Shown: positions 35,311 through 45,862, counted from the stretch's first letter. The stretch is DNA of 64,000 nucleotides from Anastrepha obliqua (GCF_027943255.1 NC_072894.1:55493601-55557600); one strand, 5' to 3'. Made by a program: numbers and translations. The notes: generated by a model not told the origin, from the letters alone.

Positions 35311-35690
35311 ATTCATGTCAAAAATTTTTTTAAAATTTCGTCTGAGAGGGGTTTGAACCCTGCAAACCCCTCCCGTGCGTAGGGGCCTGTTTTACCGTCG
35401 AAGCTTTTGCGCCATACGTTAGGACGGACATTGTTATCGGTGTTAAGGCTGGTTCTTAAATAAACGAAGTCTCTTACAACCTCGAAATCATAACTGTCAA
35501 CTGTCACGTTGATGCCGATATGCGAGTGCGCCGACTGTTTGTTTGATGACAGGAGCTATTTCGTTTTGTCCTCGTTCACCACCATACCCACTCGCTTTGC
35601 TTCTATACCCAGTTTGGAAAAGGCAGAACTAACAGTGCAGTTGTTAAGACCGATGATATCTTTTCCAACATAAGGTTAAAGAAGTCACAC
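35311..35690 (-). mobile_element. RTE/R4-like LINE, RT fragment
   Basis: Blocks on the minus strand are VVNEDKTKY near 35570, SHIGINVTVDSYDFEVVRDFVYLRTSLNTDNNV (start about 35530) and a decayed thumb region down to 35311. It is the same RT group as 2755-3955. The matching C-terminus is 540 bp further along at 34415-34772. Confidence 0.6.
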
Positions 35691-35782
35691 GACAGCACTT
35701 AGAACGCGCGAACGAGTGCCTACAAGGAGATTTAAACTATAAAGAGACGCTTGGTTAAATAGTCTGAAAAACAAAAAATACC

Positions 35783-36400
35783 AGTCTAACGGTTAGACGC
35801 GATAGAAGTGAAACCTTCCGTAAAACAAACTGAGAGAGAATGAGACGAAAGCAGCATTAGGGGCGGGATAATTATAGGTTCATTATAATATTGCTATAAA
35901 GTTCATATTTTATTTTCTTCATTTTATTATTATTCATCCTCAATGTTTTCAATTTCAACAAATGATACGAGTGGCTTATGATAGCTAAAATATGATACAA
36001 ATGCCTTGGTTTCGATGCTGTCAACATATCTTTGAAATACCGCGTCAATTGTTGTTTTTGATCGTGTTGTCGATTCAGTGCGATTGTTACACATTTTTAA
36101 ATTGAATGTTGTATTGAGAAAGTCAATTGAAGGAACCGCTGTGTCTAATGCAAAATTTACGTTAAAATCGCCACTTAAAATCATTGGAACTTTATCGTAA
36201 TCTTTTCTAAGTATCCGCGATACTTCTGGTGTATACTTTATTAAATTTTCGTGAATGAATTCCGTGATGCTATTTATTGATTTTTTTTCTGTCGATATTC
36301 ACGACACTTTTCTGCATTATTTTTCGGCATAATTGCGGTAAATATTTAAAAAGTAAAATATTTACGAATATAAAAATACACACGCGGTTGCTATTATGAG
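35783..36400 (-). mobile_element. Helentron-like 3' end, second copy
   Basis: The endonuclease-type frame runs from about 36280 to 35930. It carries PEVSRILRKDYDKVPMI, LSGDFNVNFALDTAVP, TTIDAVFQRYVD and SYFSYHKPLVSF. It is open where the copy at 4509-5202 has a stop. About 130 bp beyond the stop is a perfect 15-nt hairpin (GTCTAAC-G-GTTAGAC, 35783-35797), longer than in the first copy. Homology to the first copy extends upstream through gcggttgctattatgagcgtc at about 36384-36403. Confidence 0.6.
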
Positions 36401-36403
36401 CGT

Positions 36404-36520
36404 CCCCAGCAAAACCTGCGTGACCGAAACTCTAACACAATTACATTTTTTGAATGTTACAAACACATATGCACGCAGGTTTTGCTGGGGCGTGACCGAA
36501 ACTCTAACACAATTACACAT
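36404..36520. repeat. 19-bp perfect inverted repeat combined with direct repeats
   Basis: The arm ccccagcaaaacctgcgtg (36404-36422) is repeated in perfect inverted form at 36472-36490. Overlapping it, a 27-bp segment starting cgtgaccgaaactctaac occurs directly at about 36419 and 36491, and acacatatgcac recurs at about 36463 and 36517. It starts exactly where homology between the two Helentron-like copies ends. Confidence 0.8.
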
Positions 36521-36647
36521 ATGCACTCGTATTTGTTTGAAAATCGACTTTTTTTTTTGGTTCTCCGTCACCTTTGGAAAATGTGTAAACAGTAAGCAAA
36601 CTTTATTCAAATATTTTCCCTCATTTTTGCATCAGTAAAATTAAACA

Positions 36648-36846
36648 AACGCCGTAGCCGAATGGGTTGGTGCGTGACTACTATTCAGAATTCACAGAGA
36701 GAACGTCAGTTCGAATCTCGGTGAAAACACCAAAATTAAGGAAAACTATTTTTCTAATAGCGCTCACCCCTCAGCAGGCAATGGCAAAACACCGAGTGTA
36801 TTTCTGCCATGAAAAAAAGCTCCTCATAAACATATCATAAAATAAA
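36648..36846 (+). repeat. tRNA-derived SINE, 3'-truncated
   Basis: The head gccgtagccgaatgggttggtgcgtgac and B-box-like gtcagttcgaatctcgg are well kept. The body runs through the gagtgtatttctgccatg block and ends in an A-rich run at 36840. Confidence 0.75.
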
Positions 36847-36847
36847 A

Positions 36848-37335
36848 AAAATAACTGTATAAAAAAATTTTTTTTCTTGTGATTCGAACCAAGGATTTTG
36901 GATCGGAAGCTCACATTGCTAGTAGCTCGGCTACCGCGCCATGCTGTCGGCGCTGGCCTAAAAGTTATTTAGTTCGTCGCTACGTTTATATCAACATATA
37001 ATATAACGCTTCGTAGCCAAGAGTGTCGCTTTTTTCGTTTCACTTTTTCTCAAATCACTCCCAACGATTCTAAAGAAGTTTTCACTTCAAAAAATAACTG
37101 TATAAAAAAAATTTTTTTCTTGCGATTCGAACCAAGGATTTTGGATCGGAAGCTCACATTGCTAGTCGCTCGGCTACCGCGCCATGCTGTCGGCGCTGGC
37201 CTAAAAGTTATTTAGTTCGTCGCTACGTTTATATCAACATATAATATAACGCTTCGTAGCCAAGAGTGTCGCTTTTTTCGTTTCACTTTTTCTCAAATCA
37301 CTCCCAACGATTCTAAAGAAGTTTTCACTTCAAAA
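36848..37335 (-). repeat. 243-bp tandem duplication with tRNA-like segment
   Basis: Two nearly identical units (36848-37090 and 37091-37335) lie head to tail. On the minus strand each begins with the shared 37-kb/5.4-kb segment (gcgacactcttggctacgaag). It then has a tRNA-like part: cggtagccgagctactagc (A-box-like) and ggttcgaatc (B-box) about 40 bp later, ending in a T/A-rich tract. No acceptor stem can pair, so this is not a tRNA gene. Units differ at only a few positions, for example gtagctcgg versus gtcgctcgg. Confidence 0.8.
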
Positions 37336-37886
37336 ACAACCTCCCAAGGAGCCCAAATAAGCGTGATCGAATGCCTTACCTAACCTAGCCATAACTGAAC
37401 AATGTCAAGTAAATTACAGTGTAACGAATAACATAACTAATCACTTCAGGCCACCAAAGCAACCAAACAACACACAAGTAAGTCTTGTCAAAGCTAATAA
37501 GCACTACGAGGAGGTTGTCCTTAATAACATCCATTATTTGGACATCCTTTATCACTACTTTACTTGTTGCCTTTGGCCATATTTGCCAAGCCGTGATGGA
37601 TCAATTGATTTTCCAGCTCATCACACCCAATATGTAGAACACCCGCATAAAATGTTACTCAAGCGCCACGTCGCACAATGCATGCGAGTATGTGCCTTAT
37701 GTATGTATCTTTTATATCTGTGTGCGTACGCCAATACTTACTTCTCCTAAACTACGTATTACAGGCTATGCAGGCAAAACTAATTGTACATGTGTTGTAT
37801 CGGCGTTTAATGTGAAGCCTTTGGTATCGATTCCAATTTCTTGGCCATTATACTTGTAACAATGCACATTTAACAGAAAAAGTGAT
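37336..37886. other. No recognised feature
   Basis: Intergenic DNA between the tandem duplication and the Tigger-like element. Confidence 0.5.
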
Positions 37887-38240
37887 TACAGTAGAAGCCC
37901 GATAAGTACAATTGGAAAATTTCAGCAATGATTTCACTTAGCGAAAAATTGCACTTTTGCGAATTTCTCCTGTGGATCGAGGAATACCTAGGGAAAAATA
38001 TTTTAACTCTATTCAATGCAATTAATGAGCTCAAAAGGTCGATATTCAAGAAAAATGAACACATATTTATTGAAATTAATACAAAGAGATCAATGCGGAA
38101 GGACATATGAGTGTGTGCTCCAAAATTCAATTATTTTTTTTTGGAAAAACTTTGTTATTTTCGATTGCGTTTTCTCGTAACACTTTTCAAGTGCTTTTGA
38201 TCGGATATCATGCAAACAAGCGATCTGATTGAATGACAGT

Positions 38241-38436
38241 CAGGCCCGACGAGAGGGGGGGGGGGGGGGGGGGATCGGGTACTTTTTCCCCCGGGCCCGG
38301 AGTTCCCAGAGGGGCCCGGACTCGAGATTATACGTATTTATATGAATTAGACATTATTGGAAAGGGCCCGCATTTGCAATTTTCCCCCGGGGCCCGGAAT
38401 TTTTCCCCGGGCCCGGGTATGCTCTCTACGGCCCTG
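38241..38436. mobile_element. GC-rich hAT-type MITE inside the Tigger element
   Basis: A 196-bp insertion is flanked by a perfect 8-bp duplication atgacagt (38233-38240 and 38437-38444). Its ends are imperfect inverted repeats CAGGCCCGACGAGAG and CAGGGCCGTAGAGAG (12 of 15 matching). The 8-bp duplication with CAGGG termini is the hAT pattern. Composition is extreme for this window: a 19-G run (38255-38273) and repeated gggcccgg/ccccggg motifs. It has no coding capacity. Confidence 0.9.
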
Positions 38437-39907
38437 ATGACAGTACATCGTTCTGTTCACCCCATTTCAAAATTGTATTGACACAGCCAAAAATCGATTC
38501 AAGCTGGACTTTTTCGGTTGTTTCTTCTTGGGTAGTATCTTCGGGTTCATTGGCTTCACTATCACCTTCATCTATTCCTAATTCCAAAACCCAATTGCGG
38601 ATTTCATCTGTGTCTGCTTCACCCACATAGTTTTCGACAATCTCATTTAACCGTTGTAATCCTCCAACAAGAAGGGGGTCGTCAATTTCGATATCCAATG
38701 GCATATCGTCTGGATTAGATTCAATAATCGCGTCAACTGTTGGGCTTGTACCCAATACGCTTTTCCAGCATTTAGCGATCGTTTCAGGGAGCAATTTCCC
38801 CCATGCTTGGCTCAACATGATCACGGCGGTTTTCAAATCAATTTTCTTCAATAGTTCATGTAATGAAGAATCTTTTTCACTAATTGTGGTTTCCATTAGC
38901 AATGTTTTGTATTGAATTTTTGTCAAGTTAATAACACCTTGATCCATTGGCTGTAAAATCGCTGTGCAATTGGCCGGAAAATACATCACTTCGATCTCAC
39001 CACAAACTAATTCTTCTTCGGGCGGATGAGATGGGGCTTGATCCAGCAAGAGTAATGCTTTGGGTGGAACATCATTTTCTTTGGCGAATTTTTTCACTTC
39101 TTCGACAAAATTATCAAAGAACCACTTCTTGAAAATATCCCGCGTCATCCAAGCTGTCTTGTTGCTAGCATAATTCATCGGTAGACGAAAATTTTTAAAA
39201 CAACGCGGATTCATAGATTTGCCGATCGTTAATGGTTTTATTTTGTGGCTGTCATCACCATTTGCACACAAAAGAACACTGATTCGATCTTTTGAAACTT
39301 TGTTGCCTGGAGCACTCTTTTCATCTTTCGAAACGTAGGTTTTATTTGGCAAAAGTTTCCAAAAGAGCCCCGTTTCATCAGCATTATATATTTGTGATGT
39401 TACATATCCTTTTTCAGCGATTTTCGCCGTCAATTTTTCCTTAAATGGCTCAATGGCTTCTGGATCACAAGATAATGATTCACCAGTCACAGTCAAATAG
39501 CGAAGTACGAAGCGTTTCTTGAATCGCGAAAACCATCCATCACTTGCATTGAATTGTTCTCCATCCTTTTTTATTTCATCAAATATTTTTAATGCTTTGC
39601 TTTTCAATATCAAGCTAGAAACAGGAGCATTTCGTCGCCGCTGATACATGAAAAACTGGTACAAACGCTTCTCGAGCTCTGGATGATTGCCAAACCGCAA
39701 AGTTTTCCGTTTATTTCCAAGTGAAAATGAATTGTATGCATTTTCTTTTAATGAACGGGATTGTTGTTTTATTCGGCAAATCGTTGCGCAATCAACTTTG
39801 TATTCGAATGCAAGATCTCGTTGTTTAACGCCTTTTTCATTTTTTTGGAGAATCTCATCTCTTTCTTTCAATGTAAGAAAATGTAGATTCTTTTTCACTT
39901 TTCCCAT
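38426..39907 (-). CDS. Tigger/pogo-like DDE transposase, C-terminus cut by MITE
   Basis: This is an uninterrupted frame of 493 codons from the ATG at 39907; an in-frame ATG 21 bp upstream at 39928 is possible. An N-terminal CENP-B/pogo HTH (LTLKERDEILQKNEKGV, residues about 10-50) is followed by a Tc5-type HTH (residues about 75-140). The DDE domain has NADETGLFWK (first Asp, residue about 183), LLLLDQAPSHP (second) and QPMDQGVI (third), with 32 residues between the last two, the usual pogo/Tigger spacing. An acidic tail follows. The last four sense codons and the TAG stop come from the 8-bp duplication and the MITE. Skipping the MITE, the frame stays open for about 47 more codons and includes a KITKFF motif like that ending many Tigger transposases. 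The catalytic triad is intact; whether the truncated enzyme works is unknown. Confidence 0.9.
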   Translation of the reverse strand: MGKVKKNLHFLTLKERDEILQKNEKGVKQRDLAFEYKVDCATICRIKQQSRSLKENAYNSFSLGNKRKTLRFGNHPELEKRLYQFFMYQRRRNAPVSSLILKSKALKIFDEIKKDGEQFNASDGWFSRFKKRFVLRYLTVTGESLSCDPEAIEPFKEKLTAKIAEKGYVTSQIYNADETGLFWKLLPNKTYVSKDEKSAPGNKVSKDRISVLLCANGDDSHKIKPLTIGKSMNPRCFKNFRLPMNYASNKTAWMTRDIFKKWFFDNFVEEVKKFAKENDVPPKALLLLDQAPSHPPEEELVCGEIEVMYFPANCTAILQPMDQGVINLTKIQYKTLLMETTISEKDSSLHELLKKIDLKTAVIMLSQAWGKLLPETIAKCWKSVLGTSPTVDAIIESNPDDMPLDIEIDDPLLVGGLQRLNEIVENYVGEADTDEIRNWVLELGIDEGDSEANEPEDTTQEETTEKVQLESIFGCVNTILKWGEQNDVLSSGP

Positions 39908-40337
39908 GATTTTATTTGATGAAAGCAAAAAAAAAAATGATTCAAACTCCGAACGATTGTTTTACTCTTAAGAACCAGCTTGAAACTAACGCGTGTTGAA
40001 TGTCACAAACGATTCGATGCCATATTTTATGATATCAGCGCTACAATTTTACAGTTATTTGTAAAAGTCAAAAATCACAAGCCATGAGAACAGTGTTTTT
40101 GGTCGCAATAATTCCGAAAACCATAACTGTGCATAGCTATAAAGCTGTGTCTTCGCGCGTGATGAACGCAAATACATTGCCGTATTAAGTAAAAAATTTC
40201 TTCGAACAAGAATTCTTTTGCGCCCGAAAATTGCAATTTCTTATTGCTCTTTTCGTGTTTTCTATGGACTCAAAATCGAATTGTACTTTCCGCGAAATTG
40301 CAATTATCGGTATTGCACTTATCGGGCTTCTACTGTA

Positions 40338-40679
40338 CTTGTATTTTTATGGCTTAAATGTTCACTTCAGTTGTGTGGAAAATCTAAAGTCCATACCAGA
40401 AATTATAGAAGGAAACCAAATGGAACCAGTCCAGGTTGTATTATATAACACACTATAATATTTTTATATCTGCGCGTACAAAATATTATTACAATTTTAA
40501 TCTTATAACAGAATAAAAGAATAGATGCGATAGATATAAAGTAAAGATATATAAACCAATGTAATCAAATTGATGAGAGTAGTCGGCTTTGCCACGTCTG
40601 ATCGTACGTCCGTCAATGCTCACGATAACTCGAAATAAATTTAATTTAATTTTTTCAATGAAACTTGTAGTAGTATTAG
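40338..40679. other. No recognised feature
   Basis: AT-rich flank of the Tigger insertion. Confidence 0.5.
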
Positions 40680-41130
40680 AAATCCATTATTTTCTCGGTG
40701 AATAGCTGTATGATCGATAACACCTAAAGTTTCGATGAAACAATTTGCAGCTTATGCTCCTGAGCAAGGCGACATTTTACACTAAAATAATTCGCTTGCT
40801 GTTTTTGTTTGTTCCATTCAGTTGTGAGTTACGGGGTATTAGCAATGGAAGTCAACAAAGAGAATATTCGGTACATTTTACAGTTTTTCTTTGGTAAAGG
40901 CGAAAATGCAAGCCAATATGAATGGTGTTAATGGTGCCGATATTCTAAGAGCTAATTACGTGAAATTATTTGTGATGTTAAATAAAATGTCGATAATGTC
41001 AATAAAATCACAGAAATAATCGAAGTTGACCAGCATTTAGTAGTCGTAGCATCGCCCAAGAGCTAAAGATCAACCGTAAACAGTTTTAAACCATTTGCGT
41101 AAACAATTTACAAAAAATAATAGATTTCTT
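40680..41130 (+). mobile_element. mariner 5' fragment, copy B
   Basis: It is parallel to 17780-18270. The UTR block ttattttctcggtgaatagctg is followed by ATG at about 40845 with EVNKENIRYILQFFFGKGENAS. A deletion removes the middle of the first HTH, and then an IIEVDQH...AQELKINRKQF-like second HTH appears. No catalytic domain follows. Confidence 0.6.
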
Positions 41131-42271
41131 TTCCCCAAGCTAATATTACTCTTTATTTAAGCATTGGTATTGAAAATAGGCGAAATCGGTCAATGACTAC
41201 ACTCGTTTCTGATATAACGATCATTTCCTGGTATCTCTATCATAAATGAAGGAAAATGCAGTACAACTATTGAACCTAAGAAAAGTATTAAGGCGAAGTA
41301 ATATTTTGATAAATGGGCTGATCAAATATATCAATAGTTAAACAAAAAACTCGCTCAAGCTAAGATACACGTATTACCCCCCCATTTAATTTTGTTAAAC
41401 TGTCCACTGGTTCGTATCGATGTTGGCACTTCCTTATTTGTTACTTTTATTTTTATTTTTTTTTTTCAAACAAAATTCATTGCTTTCATTTTTATGCGCC
41501 CACTTTAAAAATATCAATCAACTTATTTTTAACTTTTGTAGAAAATGTATTAAAGTCAACAATCAGCATTAACGATATTTCATATTTTATGGCTGCTAGG
41601 TGTAATTTTTGCACACACTTGTTTGCCACACATCGTACTAACTGATAGCCGGCGTGTCACTCGACCTTGTTGTTATATGTCACATGAAATAAATATCTAC
41701 ATACGAATGCGTAGGTATGTACTATATCTATGTCAGACCGGTGTTGAATTATTTATTTCAGTGGAATATGTCTCTGCAAGTACATAACATATTGATATTT
41801 ACAGTTTACACACGCATACACTCATAAAGATTTTCACCGCTCGATTTATTTGACAAATAAAGATGTAAAAATTTTGTTTCACATTCCTGCAGTATTGGCC
41901 GTGTTCTTGTGTAAAATTTTCGCAGAATAACATTTTGTGGTGTCAGGATTTGTAATGTGTTTATCGACATTACGACTATTTTTAGCCAACGAAAAAATCA
42001 AATAACAAACCCAGTCACGTAAATAATGTAGGCGTACATACTATCACTGGTATTCGGCTAAATGTACTGTTTAATTTCATGACTATATTTGTTAATACAG
42101 TTGTCTCAAAGGGGATAAAGCTTACGTGCTAAAATTTGTTATGCAGCAAATAGCATTGCATATAGAATATTTGTATTCATTTGTTAAATTTATTTTAGCC
42201 GTGGCAGTTTGTGTTTACGAGTATGTACTTCATTATTTGTAACTTTAATTATAAATAACAATATAGTAATA
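41131..42271. other. No recognised feature
   Basis: About 1.1 kb of AT-rich intergenic DNA; short ORFs only. Confidence 0.5.
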
Positions 42272-43075
42272 AAGGGTTTTCCAATAAGAGGTGTTATTCC
42301 CGTTGTTGCTCCAGCTTCATTTTCGAAAAAGTAAGTTCCAATGACTCCACCGGACTATAAACGGCAACAAACAGTCACACGTTAAGGATGGAGAGGATTT
42401 TCAACAATAACTCTTGGATTTTCTGAGCCCTAGATCCGACAATTTTGCTTGTTGACAAAGCCACCGAGGTGGAAATAGGCCTCATCATTCAAGATGATTT
42501 TTCGATGGAATTCCGGATCATTTTCATGCATTTTAACGACCCAATCAGCAAAGACCTCACGTTGTTGATGGTCGGCCGGCTTGAGTTCTTGTGTTAACTG
42601 GACTTTATAAGCCCTAAGACCTAAATCTTTATGCAAAATAGATGTGTAATGACGTTTGTGGAATGCCTAATTCCAAAGAACGACGAGGAATGGACAAACC
42701 TTGATTTTATTCAACACTTTCAGCTACAACTGCAATATTTTCGGCTGTTCTTGAGCGACGTGTACGGGTTTTATTCTTCACACCACTAACTTGTCGCAAC
42801 AGCTCGAATTTTTTCACCAATTTCTGTATTGCGATCCCACAAGTTGCTTCACGATGACCCAAAAATGTTCGAGTTTTACGAACTGTCTCTGCAGAATTTT
42901 CACCATTTTTATAGTAAATTTTAATAATTTCAGTGCGTTTTTTAAGCGTGTATCGTTCCATTTTCATTAATGCCGTAGTTTCTACTTGTCAAATATCAAA
43001 AAATGACAGCTTCAAAAGTGACATCTACCGAAATAGCGAGCTATAGAAAATAACACCTGTTATTGGAAAACCCTT
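42272..43075 (-). mobile_element. IS630/Tc1-like element with TIRs, internally deleted
   Basis: Inverted termini begin AAGGGTTTTCCAATAA and match over about 26 bp with one difference, and TA flanks both sides (42270-42271, 43076-43077). The transposase begins at ATG 42967 (MKMERYTLKKRTEIIKIYY, HTH), and RHYTSILHKDLGLRAYKVQL follows after a frameshift. Then come the first catalytic block ILNDEAYFHLGGFVNKQN near 42500-42440 and a GVIGTYFFENEAG block. All sequence for the second and third catalytic residues is deleted, so it is non-autonomous. A solo copy of its terminus lies in a nudE intron at 62896. Confidence 0.85.
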
Positions 43076-43799
43076 TATATATACCTACCTATGTATATCG
43101 CTTTCAAAAAAGAGAATAATTGGTGAGAAAATTGATGGTTTAATTACACCCGAAAGTAAATTTTAGTTGGACTTTCTGAGCATACATATATGAGCAATAG
43201 AAACTGCAAAAGAAACAAGAAATCATGCACACATATACAAAACCACATTTGGAAGCTTTATACCTATTAATATGTGTTTTCACAATTTAACACACAACAC
43301 TTTGTTTTAATTAGTTTGCTTAGTTAAAATGTCACAAATCTCAATATTACCAAGCTATTTATTGAATGTTCACAAACGTCTAAGTTCTCCCCCTTTTAGT
43401 TGTTTTGTATTGTTAAGGAAATTGACGTCACACTTGTCAAATTCGCGAAAAATAAAGTCACTGTTTCGGAAGACGGAACCTTCTGTATTCAATTCGCCTT
43501 GTGTACTCTGTCTATTTTTCTACAGCTACTGCATATGACAAGTTAATAAGGGTAGGTGAAAGTAGCACTAAAGCGTCATTTTGATAATTAGGGTACTTCA
43601 ACATTTTCCACCGTTATAATTTATTTTGGAGTGGCTTAGTGATTGCTACTTATCCTTTTACATGGAAAGAAACTCATCAGCAAGCCTACATACAAAGACA
43701 CTCAAACACATTTGCGTTTATACAAGCAATCCTATGGATCTGTTTTGAAAACGAACAAGGGTGGATACCCTAAGGTCTACCAAAGCACGCTACGATGTT
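43076..43799. other. No recognised feature
   Basis: Intergenic, AT-rich; short ORFs without domains. Confidence 0.5.
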
Positions 43800-44765
43800 A
43801 CTACAGCGGTCGCCGTAACCGAATGGCTACCATTCGGAGAACGTCAAGTAATGGATTTAAACGTAGTCGTACAAGCATTGAAGACGATCCACGTCAAGGT
43901 CGTCTAAAAACAACTACAAGGCCAGAAATTGTAGAAAAAATACAACATGTCGTATCGGAAAATCATCGAGTGGCATCTCACTGGCCATTGACTGAAGTAT
44001 TGGGCTTCAGGTGCACAATGGGTGCTGCATTCGCTAACAATGGAACAAAAACTCATTCGAATGTGATTTTCTCAAGGATAAAGAAAAGGATAAAGTGAGA
44101 TTTGTACATTGATTCATCAATATGAATGAGACTTAGGTTTATCACCATGATTCTAAATCAAATCAAGATTCTAAAGAGCGGTGTGAACCTGGTTCTTTGG
44201 CTCCAAAACGAGTTCTTGTCCAGAAATCGGCTGAGAAGGTGTTGGCATCAGTTTTTTGGGATGCGAAAGGAGTTTTGTTTGGGGATTATTCGCAAACTGG
44301 TAAAGCAATAAATTCTGAATATTATTGTAACCTTTTAGACAAGCTTGAGAAAAAAATCATTAAAAAAGACCCAGTTTGCAAATATAAATTAGTTTTCATC
44401 AAAGCAATGCACCATGTCACAAAGGCATTCTGACAATGCAAAAATCCATGAATTAAAGTTGGAATTGTTGGAGTATCCACCGTATTCAGCAGATTTGGCC
44501 CCTAGCGACTTCCATTTGTTCCCAGACCTAAAAAAAAGGATGCGTGGAAGGCGTTTTTCATTAAATGATGAGGTCATAACAGCTGAGCAAGCGTATTTTA
44601 TAACCATTCGCAAAAATAGTCTCCAACATATGTTACCTTCTCAAATTAGATGTAGAATACAAAGGTTACAATTCTATAATTATAGGGCTGCAAGCATGGA
44701 TAACTCCCCCATGCCTCCCGTTGATAATGTACTTTGTCTACTTTATATGCAAATAAAATAAGCTT
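43800..44765 (+). mobile_element. mariner (irritans-like) transposase pseudogene
   Basis: Frames alternate. They give an FKRSRTSIEDDPRQGRLKTTTRPEIVEKIQ linker, APKRVLVQKSAEKVLASVFWDAKGVLFGDY near 44195-44290 and NSEYYCNLLDKLEKKI. Next come a damaged second Asp block (AMHHVTKAF) and LELLEYPPYSADLAPSDFHLFPDLKK near 44455-44540 (third Asp kept). A decayed C-terminus follows. It is non-functional. Confidence 0.75.
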
Positions 44766-44929
44766 TTGGGCAGAAACTCTTACATTTATTGCATACATAT
44801 GTGTCTATATGTATTGGATTAGGGAATAAGTTCCTAGCGTGTCTATATTTTATTTTATTTTACAACAATTTTTTTGCTGTTTGGCAAAGGGTAAGTATTA
44901 TTCGGCAGAACTCTTTCGTGCTCTACAAA

Positions 44930-45607
44930 ACTACAGGGTGCGCCATATTTTATGTCGGTATGTAAACACTAAATATCTTTGTCATTTACCAACCAATTGA
45001 CTTCAACACACATGTTTTCGATACGTCAATTCAGTACAATTTTAACCATGGATTGCTTTATACCGAAACCACGCGCTGAAATACATAGTAACTTTATACA
45101 TCGAAAATAGTCGTTCTATTGTTCCAACTCAACGCGCATATCGCAAAAAGTATCGCGGCAAACAAGCACCGTCTGGTTGACACTGAACTCAATTTTTGGA
45201 AACAAATTTTAATGACTGACGAGGCACATTTTAACCTCTCTGGCAGCGTGAATAAACAAAATTACCAAATTGGGGGAACTGAGAATCCACACGAGATATT
45301 TGAAACGTCATTGCATGACCGGATAGTAACTGTTTGGGCCGGCATTTGCGCCAAAACCATCATTGGGCCATATTTTTACCGAGAAAACGAAACGGTCGAT
45401 GGAAACCGATATCGATGGATGTTGGTTCATTATGTCTGCTCAAAAATGCGTGAGAAATATTTAGACGGTTACTGGTTTCAACAAGACGGTGCGCCATGCC
45501 ACACTGCGAATGCAACAATTGAATTTCTGCAACGAAAATTCCCGGGACGTCTAGTGTCAAAAAGGGGCGACGTCGACTGGCCCCCCAGATCATCTGACTT
45601 TCGATGA
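44930..45607 (+). mobile_element. IS630-like transposase fragment (VNKQN type)
   Basis: An open frame of 162 codons has FWKQILMTDEAHFNLSGSVNKQNYQI (first Asp), VWAGICAKTIIGPYF, YWFQQDGAPCHTANATIEFL (second Asp) and RLVSKRGDVDWPPRSSDF. It stops a few residues before the position where the third catalytic acid normally lies. Upstream, tacagggtgcgccatatttt at about 44933 looks like the element's terminal repeat. The N-terminal HTH part is mostly lost. Confidence 0.75.
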
Positions 45608-45862
45608 AGAATGTCTCAAATCACTTTTGAAGGAGAAACGGTCGCCAAACCAGTCGTGAATTGGCGGAAAAAATTAACTGCGATCATAAAACGATTCTCA
45701 ATCACCTGCATTCAATCAGATTTACTGAAAAATGGATGCCTGACGAGCACAACGAAAAAAACAAAGAAAATCACCCTCAAATTACTTCTCAGCATCTCGC
45801 CCGCCATCAAGCAACACGCAGTCATAATCAGCGCTTTTTGTACCGAACCATAATAATGTGAT
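45608..45862 (+). mobile_element. mariner HTH fragment fused to the preceding element
   Basis: Immediately after the IS630-like frame, a different transposon lineage appears: AEKINCDHKTILNHLHSIRFTEKWMPDEH (second mariner HTH). It is followed by a short linker ending RHQATRSHNQRFLYRTI. The junction lies at about 45605-45612. Confidence 0.6.

Larger units (their letters stand above)
37889..40335 (-). mobile_element. Complete Tigger/pogo-like DNA transposon
   Basis: The termini are inverted repeats starting CAGTAGAAGCCCGATAAGT, matching for 24 positions with one difference. They are flanked by TA on both sides (37887-37888 and 40336-40337), the insertion signature of this superfamily. The element is 2447 bp including a 196-bp MITE (38241-38436). 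Further subterminal inverted similarity is seen as tttcgcgaaattgcaatt-like stretches at both ends. One long transposase frame lies on the minus strand. Its termini are intact and the coding frame is open, so it is young compared with the other transposons in this window. Confidence 0.92.

Noticed and set aside
36881..36975. Possible genuine tRNA gene on the minus strand
   Set aside because: A-box and B-box are present, but no acceptor stem can pair and the unit is a duplicated repeat.
38241..38436. GC-rich block as an assembly artefact or CpG island
   Set aside because: A perfect 8-bp duplication and inverted termini identify it as an inserted element.
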